Positions 41,680 to 46,608 of a DNA stretch of 46,608 bases are shown piece after piece (the first letter of the stretch is position 1; every line of letters starts with the position of its first letter). Origin of the DNA: Deltaproteobacteria bacterium. Lineage in GTDB: Bacteria > Myxococcota > JACRCW01. Both the position numbers and the translations under genes were made by a program. The notes beneath the pieces are model-generated. The model worked only from the letters and a program-made list of their open reading frames with translations, was not told the origin of the DNA and searched no databases. The stretch covers positions 1-46,608 of the forward strand of contig JACRCW010000023.1 of the NCBI GenBank assembly GCA_016218805.1, read 5' to 3'.

Positions 41680-42813
41680 TCAGCGGGGAGCAGGGCGCGC
41701 TTCCGGCGCAAGCGCCGCGCGCAGCGCTGACCAGTCCACGTTCAGAGGCGCCGCGCCGGCGGCGGGCGGGTTTTCGCGCGACAACTCCGCAATGCGCTCC
41801 ATCCGTTCCCGGCTCAGCGGGTGGGTTCCCAACAACGCGGACACAGAACTGTCGCCGCCCTGCTGTTCCTCTTCCTTCGCCAGGCGGCCAAAGAACGCGG
41901 ACAGGCCCGCGGTATCCAGTCCCGCCGCGGCCAACAGGCGCACGCCGTCGTCGTCAGCCTCAGTCTCCATCCCGCGCGAGAACTGCAGCTGGGTCAGCGT
42001 GGCCGCTCCCTGCAACAGCAGGCCGGTCACGGCGCTGACGTCCCCCACCAGTGCGCCCAGTGCCACCACAATGCCCAGCCGCTGCACCAGCATGCGCATG
42101 GAATGCCGCCGTTTCACGTGCGCCAGCTCGTGCGCCAGGACGCCCGCCACCTCCTCCGGGGACTCCGCACGCTGCAGCAAGCCGGTCAGCACCACCACCG
42201 TGCCACCGGGAAACGCCAGCGCGTTGACATCGTCACGCTCCAGCACCACCAGGCGGATGGCCGGCCCGCCGGGCCGCAGCCGTTCCACCATCACCTGCAG
42301 CGGGCCGGTGATGCGCGCGTCCTCCAGCCGCCGCCCGGACTTCACCACCTCCGCGCTGGCCACCTCACCCACCTGCGCGTCCACGGATTCCGGCACCAGC
42401 GCCAGCACCAGGTCCACCAGCGGCCCAAACACAAACGCCGTCCCCCCAACGACGAGCGCAACCAGCGCGGCCAGCGGGAGCAGCACCTTGCGCCGCCACG
42501 CGCCCAACCGGCGCGTCGCGTCCGCGCCCAGCATGGCGGCCACCGCCGGGTGGGACAGCGCCCGCAGGTCCGCCAGGATCCCCGCGTCTTCCGTCGTGAA
42601 CCGCAGCCCGTCCGGGGACTCAAACACCAGGATTTGCTGGCGCGTCCCCTGCCGCAGGTGCGTCATGTGCGCAAACGGGATTTGCAGCGTGTCGCCGCCA
42701 GGGAGCCGGGCGGTGATGCCGGACGCGTCAACCACCAGCACGCACTCTGACCGTCCCAGCGGCAACGACGCGTGCAGCGCTCGGCCGTTGCGCGTCAAGA
42801 TTCCCACCGTCAC
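41680..42813 (-). CDS. M48 family metalloprotease
   Basis: 377 residues from a GTG at 42813, 4 nt after the preceding stop codon. The zinc motif is H228-E229-L-A-H232, and E283 in SRGMETEAD is the third ligand. A membrane segment is at about 109-138 (VLLPLAALVALVVGGTAFVFGPLVDLVLAL). The 100 N-terminal residues (VLVVDASGITARLPGG, VFESPDGLRFTTED) resemble the small N-terminal domain (DUF7092-like) found in some M48 proteases. The catalytic part lies on the far side of a membrane anchor and the arrangement is HtpX/BepA-like quality control (inference). Confidence 0.88.
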   Translation of the reverse strand: MTVGILTRNGRALHASLPLGRSECVLVVDASGITARLPGGDTLQIPFAHMTHLRQGTRQQILVFESPDGLRFTTEDAGILADLRALSHPAVAAMLGADATRRLGAWRRKVLLPLAALVALVVGGTAFVFGPLVDLVLALVPESVDAQVGEVASAEVVKSGRRLEDARITGPLQVMVERLRPGGPAIRLVVLERDDVNALAFPGGTVVVLTGLLQRAESPEEVAGVLAHELAHVKRRHSMRMLVQRLGIVVALGALVGDVSAVTGLLLQGAATLTQLQFSRGMETEADDDGVRLLAAAGLDTAGLSAFFGRLAKEEEQQGGDSSVSALLGTHPLSRERMERIAELSRENPPAAGAAPLNVDWSALRAALAPEARPAPR

Positions 42814-42817
42814 GGCG

Positions 42818-43495
42818 TCAGGCCTTGGCCCGTTCAAACACGGCCACCATGGCGGGCTGCGCCAGGATCCCGAACAGCCGGCGCTCATCCCGGAACGTGA
42901 TCTTGATCTGCTGGCGGCTGGTGCCTGCTTCGTTGAGTTCGCGCTCCACCAATTGCGCGTCAATGGTGCGGGTGAAGAAGCGGTACGGGATCTGCCGGAC
43001 CTGGTAGCTGCAGGCGGGCGCCGGGCCGGCAATGGGCTTGCGGAAGATGAACGCATAGGACTCGCGCGGGAACAGCAGCAGCAGGCGCGTGGGGTATTTC
43101 ACGCCGTAATAGAGCTCAAATCCACCGCGGGCCGCGTCGTTGAGCAGCTTGGCCATGGCCTCCGGATCCACGGTGCGCGTGAAGAAGCGCGTCTTGTAGA
43201 CGGCCACGCGCCAGTCGTACTCGGCGTCCGGGTTGTCTTCGTTGCGGCGGAACATCAGCCCAAAACCCAGCGCGGCAAGAATCACTGCAATCCGGCGCTG
43301 CTCAATGGAGAATTCCCGCCGAATCAACCGGTACCCGTCCTGGCATCCCTCGCGGATCGCCTCGACGAGACGCTCCGGGTCAAACAGGCCGGTGAACAGG
43401 CCGAGCGGGAACAGGCGGTAGCGGAACCGGAAGCCGCGGTGGTCAGACGTGGCGGATGCGGACAGAGCAGCAACGGGTGCGGCGGAGTTCTCCAT
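42818..43495 (-). CDS. Three tandem DUF4177-like repeats, M48 partner
   Basis: 225 residues. Three units of about 63 residues each begin with an aromatic strand and end in a phenylalanine strand followed by Arg or Lys: residues 22-84 (FRFRYRLFPLGLFTGLFDP...LMFRR), 93-153 (YDWRVAVYKTRFFTRTVDP...AFIFRK) and 163-225 (SYQVRQIPYRFFTRTIDAQL...AVFERAK). The pattern resembles DUF4177. No signal peptide is seen, although unit 1 has a hydrophobic stretch (IAVILAALGFGLMF). AGGAGG lies 5 nt before the ATG at 43495. The M48 gene follows within 4 nt, so they are very probably co-transcribed. Function unknown. Confidence 0.78.
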   Translation of the reverse strand: MENSAAPVAALSASATSDHRGFRFRYRLFPLGLFTGLFDPERLVEAIREGCQDGYRLIRREFSIEQRRIAVILAALGFGLMFRRNEDNPDAEYDWRVAVYKTRFFTRTVDPEAMAKLLNDAARGGFELYYGVKYPTRLLLLFPRESYAFIFRKPIAGPAPACSYQVRQIPYRFFTRTIDAQLVERELNEAGTSRQQIKITFRDERRLFGILAQPAMVAVFERAKA

Positions 43496-43522
43496 GGTGT
43501 CCTCCTGGTCAAAACAGGGCCC

Positions 43523-43551
43523 CGCATACGGCGGCGCTTGCGGCGTAGCAA
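43523..43551 (-). promoter_or_regulatory. Candidate promoter for the DUF4177-M48 pair
   Basis: On the minus strand, TTGCTA (43551-43546), a 17-nt spacer and TATGCG (43528-43523), 27 nt upstream of the ATG. Confidence 0.35.
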
Positions 43552-43728
43552 GATGGCCCGGCCCCCACTGCACGGATGGGCACGGGTAGGAACCGCAAGA
43601 CAACGGACGCCAATCCCGTGGAATTCCGTCACCACGCTGGAAATTCGCACGCCACGGCAACGCCAACCTGCTGATTCTCCGGCGGTCCCGCGCTGGCACG
43701 AAACCCGCTGCACGTGCGCCACCGTCCC

Positions 43729-46185
43729 ATGACCGCCCGCTGCTTGCCCGCGCTGTTCGCCCTGGTTGCTGCCGTGGGGTGTGCACCGGCTGACGCGGAC
43801 CTGCGCGTCCTGGAGGGTCACCTGGAGGCGCTGGAGGAGCGCGTGGAGTTCCCGCGCGTGTCGGTGGGCGAGCGGGCGTTGGCGCACGCGCGCTTTCACA
43901 ACCGCGGCGGCGCCAGCGTGCAACTGCGGGCCCGGGTTGAACCGGCGTATTCGGCGGTGGTGGTGCTGCGGCCCGTGGTCAACGTGGCGCCGGCGGGAAC
44001 GGTGAGCGTGGAGCTGGCCTTCCTGCCGGTGGATGCGCACCCGCTGGAGGCAACCCTGCTGGTGGAGCATGACGGGGCCGCGCCCACGCTGCTGCGCGTG
44101 GCACTGGGCGGGACGGTCCGGCCCCCGCCGGATTGCGACGATCACAACCCCTGCACGCTGGACACGCAGGAACCGTTGGCCCCCGGCGGCTGCAACCACG
44201 CACCCGTTGAATCCGCGTGTGACGACGGTGACGCATGCACCACCCAGGACCGCTGTGTTGCGGGGACCTGCCAGGGCGGCGGGCCACTGGATTGTGACGA
44301 CGGCGTGGCATGCACGGCGGACACCTGTGACCCCGCCGCGGGGTGCCGCAGCCTGCCGGTGAACGCGCGCTGCGCAGACCAGGACCCGTGCACGGCGGAT
44401 GAATGCGCGCCCGCCGCGGGCGGATGCCGCAACGAGGTGGCCCCCACCGGCACGCCGTGTGGCCCGCCGTCCTGCGTGGTGATGAACCTGTGCGTCTCCG
44501 GCGAATGCCGCGTATTCCCCACGCCGGATGGCTTCCCGTGTGATGACGGTGATCCGTGCAGTGACGGTGACACCTGCGTGGCGGGGCAGTGCGCGGGCGG
44601 AACCGGCGGTGTGGGACTGGGCGACGCGGTGGCGGTGGTGGACGCAACCACCGCGCCGGATCCCACCGCCCGCGCGGATCCCTACTGGGACCCCGGGGTC
44701 CTGTTCGGTTACAGCCCGGTTGACGTGGTGGGCGCGGCGGCTTCCGGCGGGATGCCGTGGCTGTTCAACGGCGAATGCGAGAGCTCGCTGTGCGGCACAC
44801 CCGCCGACAACACCACGACGCTGGTGGCTTGGCGTGGGTCAGAGGGCTGGGCCAACGGTTGCGCCACCTGGCCGTCCCAGTGCGCGTCCCCCGCGGACCC
44901 GTGCGCACCCGCGGCGGTCATGCCCGCTTCCATGCAGCTCAAGCTGCTCACGGTGAACGCGCAGGGTCTGGCGTGGCCCCTGCCGGATTTCCCGCTGGCG
45001 GACGTCTACGCGCGGGTGCGCCAGGGTCCGGGCAGTTTCGTGCCCCCGGCGTCGGCCGCGGCCGCCAAATCCATTGAATTCGAAGGCCGCCTTTACGGCG
45101 CCGCGCTGATCAATTTCGGCGATGGGTGCGCCGCCTGCTCGGAAACCCAGCCGGTGCCCAGCGAGTGCATACCCCACGGAACGGCGCTGGTGACGTTTGC
45201 CGCGGACCACTCCGGGTTCTCTGTGGGGGACGTCAGCTGGCTGGGCCCGCGGCTGGACGGCCAGCCGGCGCCACCCCTGCTGCAGGACTCCCGCGGCCTG
45301 CCCGCGCTGGATGTGAGCGTCCGTGACGACATGCTTGCCGTGGCAATGGCCGTGGTGAACCCGGATGTGTGCTTGGACTGCGATGAATGCGGGTGTTTCG
45401 CATCCGTGGATTTCCGCGTGAACATCTACCGGCTGCCCGGGGTGTATTCGTCCAGCCTGGCGCCGGCATGGGTAGCGCAGCGCCAGATCGCCGGGCCGCA
45501 GGCCTGGCCCGCACCGGTGGATGGCGTCGTGGATTTCCAGGTCATCCTGGTGCAGCCGGAAGCGCCCGTGGTGGCGTGGCGCCAGCCGGCCGGCGGCGCC
45601 ACACCGGCCAGCGCATGCATGTTGGCGCCGGGCGCGCCTACGCAGTGGGTGGTTGTTGCCGGCGGCGCGGCGCCTTCCTGGGCCACGTCGGACGGCGCCA
45701 CCCCGGTCAACGGCGTGCGGCTGCTGACAACATCGCGCGGGGTGGAGCGTGTGCGGTGGCAATCCACCGGAACGCTGGTGGACGGCGTATGCCGCATGCA
45801 CGACGAGGTGACGCTGCACGGCTCCGAGGGCGCGTTCCCGCTGTGGTCGGTGGACCCGGAGCAGACCACGGACGCACTGGCGGTGCTGGGCGCGGCGGTG
45901 CTGCAGGACCGTGCGGTGATGGTTGGCGTCACGCTGGGCGGCCAGGTGACGCTGTCTTCGCTCCCGCCGGCGGGTGGGCCGGCCACGGGTCCGTCCGTGC
46001 ACCGGGCCGGTTTTCCGCCGCAGGCGGGCCAGGCGCTGTCCGCGCGGCATGCGCCGGTGGTGGCCTCGGGTGCCGCCGGACGTCCGGGAACCGTGGTGAC
46101 CATGGGCGAAGCCGGTATCTGGCGTGACTCCCTGCCGACACCCATCCTGGCGGTCCTGCCGCTGGCGTGCGGTGCGGGGCCCTGA
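43729..46185 (+). CDS. Cysteine-rich lipoprotein with Hydin-like N-terminal domain
   Basis: 818 residues from an ATG at 43729. A GTG 15 nt upstream is also in frame. Lipobox AVGC at Cys18. Residues of about 40-135 form an ASPM/SPD-2/Hydin-type Ig-like domain (RVEFPRVSVGERALAHARFHNRG, LRVALGGTV). Residues of about 135-290 hold cysteine-rich repeats of the CDDGDACT-x-D-x-C type with GTCQG/GECR, as in myxobacterial surface proteins. The remaining 520 residues are beta-rich with scattered cysteines (CLDCDECGC) and look like a propeller or sandwich domain. Surface protein of unknown function. Confidence 0.85.
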   Translation: MTARCLPALFALVAAVGCAPADADLRVLEGHLEALEERVEFPRVSVGERALAHARFHNRGGASVQLRARVEPAYSAVVVLRPVVNVAPAGTVSVELAFLPVDAHPLEATLLVEHDGAAPTLLRVALGGTVRPPPDCDDHNPCTLDTQEPLAPGGCNHAPVESACDDGDACTTQDRCVAGTCQGGGPLDCDDGVACTADTCDPAAGCRSLPVNARCADQDPCTADECAPAAGGCRNEVAPTGTPCGPPSCVVMNLCVSGECRVFPTPDGFPCDDGDPCSDGDTCVAGQCAGGTGGVGLGDAVAVVDATTAPDPTARADPYWDPGVLFGYSPVDVVGAAASGGMPWLFNGECESSLCGTPADNTTTLVAWRGSEGWANGCATWPSQCASPADPCAPAAVMPASMQLKLLTVNAQGLAWPLPDFPLADVYARVRQGPGSFVPPASAAAAKSIEFEGRLYGAALINFGDGCAACSETQPVPSECIPHGTALVTFAADHSGFSVGDVSWLGPRLDGQPAPPLLQDSRGLPALDVSVRDDMLAVAMAVVNPDVCLDCDECGCFASVDFRVNIYRLPGVYSSSLAPAWVAQRQIAGPQAWPAPVDGVVDFQVILVQPEAPVVAWRQPAGGATPASACMLAPGAPTQWVVVAGGAAPSWATSDGATPVNGVRLLTTSRGVERVRWQSTGTLVDGVCRMHDEVTLHGSEGAFPLWSVDPEQTTDALAVLGAAVLQDRAVMVGVTLGGQVTLSSLPPAGGPATGPSVHRAGFPPQAGQALSARHAPVVASGAAGRPGTVVTMGEAGIWRDSLPTPILAVLPLACGAGP

Positions 46186-46256
46186 GCGCGCGCCGTCTGG
46201 GCACCACCCATGAGGGATTGCCGTGTCTTCCCCGGGTGACGCCGGGCGCTGTCACG

Positions 46257-46284
46257 TTGACGGTCCGGGCAACGCTGCTAGGTT
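46257..46284 (+). promoter_or_regulatory. Candidate promoter for the last gene
   Basis: TTGACG (46257-46262), a 16-nt spacer and TAGGTT (46279-46284); the -10 ends 44 nt before the ATG at 46329, with GAGG (46315-46318) as the ribosome-binding site. Confidence 0.5.
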
Positions 46285-46328
46285 CCGGCGCGGGGTGGCC
46301 TGTCCAGTGGGGTTGAGGTCAATGGCCG

Positions 46329-46608
46329 ATGCCGTCCGTGATGATTGTGCGTGATGAGGTCCTGAAGTTGCGCCTGGAAGGACGCCTGTCTGCCGCGGGC
46401 ATCTCCGACGTGGCGCTCACGGTGGTGGCCAACGCCATGGAAGCGCTGGACCGCACCCGGGTGGAACCGCCTACCGTGCTGGTTGTGACCTCGGCATTGA
46501 CGGGCACCACGCCCCCGGAGTTCTGCACCGCCGTGCGCGGGATACTGGGGGCGGCCTCCACCAAGCTGCTGCTGGTGACCGGCGCGGACCAGGCGCTGCT
46601 GGCGCAGC
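46329..46608 (+). CDS. Degenerate receiver-like protein, 3' truncated by window end
   Basis: 93 codons before the window ends. The layout resembles a response-regulator receiver: VMIVRDEVLKLRLEGRLSAA as the first strand and helix with an acidic pair, then PPTVLVVTSALTGTTPPEFC, where the phospho-acceptor Asp is replaced by Thr/Ser, and KLLLVTGADQALL with a conserved hydroxyl residue. The family assignment is from pattern only. An upstream ATG at 46322 closes after 10 codons, so the ATG at 46329 is preferred. Confidence 0.65.
   Translation, partial: MPSVMIVRDEVLKLRLEGRLSAAGISDVALTVVANAMEALDRTRVEPPTVLVVTSALTGTTPPEFCTAVRGILGAASTKLLLVTGADQALLAQ

Overview
The window is GC-rich, densely packed bacterial chromosome with no rRNA, tRNA, phage, integron or CRISPR signature that I can see. 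The gene content points to Myxococcota or a close deltaproteobacterial relative. The signs are several lipoproteins whose lipobox cysteine is followed by a Ser/Gly/Asp-Ala-Gly linker and then a cysteine-rich or beta-rich ectodomain, two Hanks-type Ser/Thr kinases, a TonB domain fused to a TonB-dependent receptor, and many hypothetical surface proteins. This placement is inference from protein style, not from a phylogenetic marker search.

Layout. 1-392 holds paired palindromic repeats. 393-6514 carries a Ser/Thr kinase with C-terminal TFIIB-type zinc modules, two small lipoproteins, two unrecognised proteins, an ECF sigma factor with a fused zinc-finger tail and a DUF302 protein. 6639-14394 is a nucleotide biosynthesis run, purL-purQ-purF-pyrC-[repeat]-pyrD-pyrF, with 4-bp or longer overlaps at three junctions. 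14489-17059 is a ZU5/Big-like lipoprotein. 17118-19311 is an AidB-like acyl-CoA dehydrogenase and a Nudix hydrolase. 19312-19774 is non-coding and contains two direct copies of a roughly 160-bp palindromic element. typA (TTG start) and an HU/IHF-family gene diverge around 21.6-21.8 kb. A trypsin-like secreted protease, a MaoC dehydratase and a Uma2-type nuclease follow.

From 40.85 kb down to 24.4 kb every gene except MaoC's neighbourhood edge is on the minus strand: a membrane Ser/Thr kinase, a roughly 1,540-residue cysteine-repeat lipoprotein, rarA, a TonB/receptor fusion, a small protein, a GMC oxidoreductase, a YkgJ-like CxxC protein, an acyl-CoA ligase and a metallophosphoesterase. The receptor, small protein, GMC enzyme and YkgJ genes are 10 nt or less apart or overlap, and look like one expression unit. 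rpsT, an M48 metalloprotease with a partner made of three DUF4177-like repeats, and a further cysteine-rich lipoprotein occupy 41.0-46.2 kb. The window ends inside a gene for a degenerate receiver-like protein.

The most unusual items are the giant cysteine-repeat lipoprotein with a higher-order 12- to 14-module periodicity, the receptor/GMC/YkgJ cluster, the GC-rich palindromic repeat family (including a copy that runs into the 5' end of the receptor gene), the kinase with TFIIB-type zinc modules, and an exact 11-bp-arm palindrome after a lipoprotein gene.
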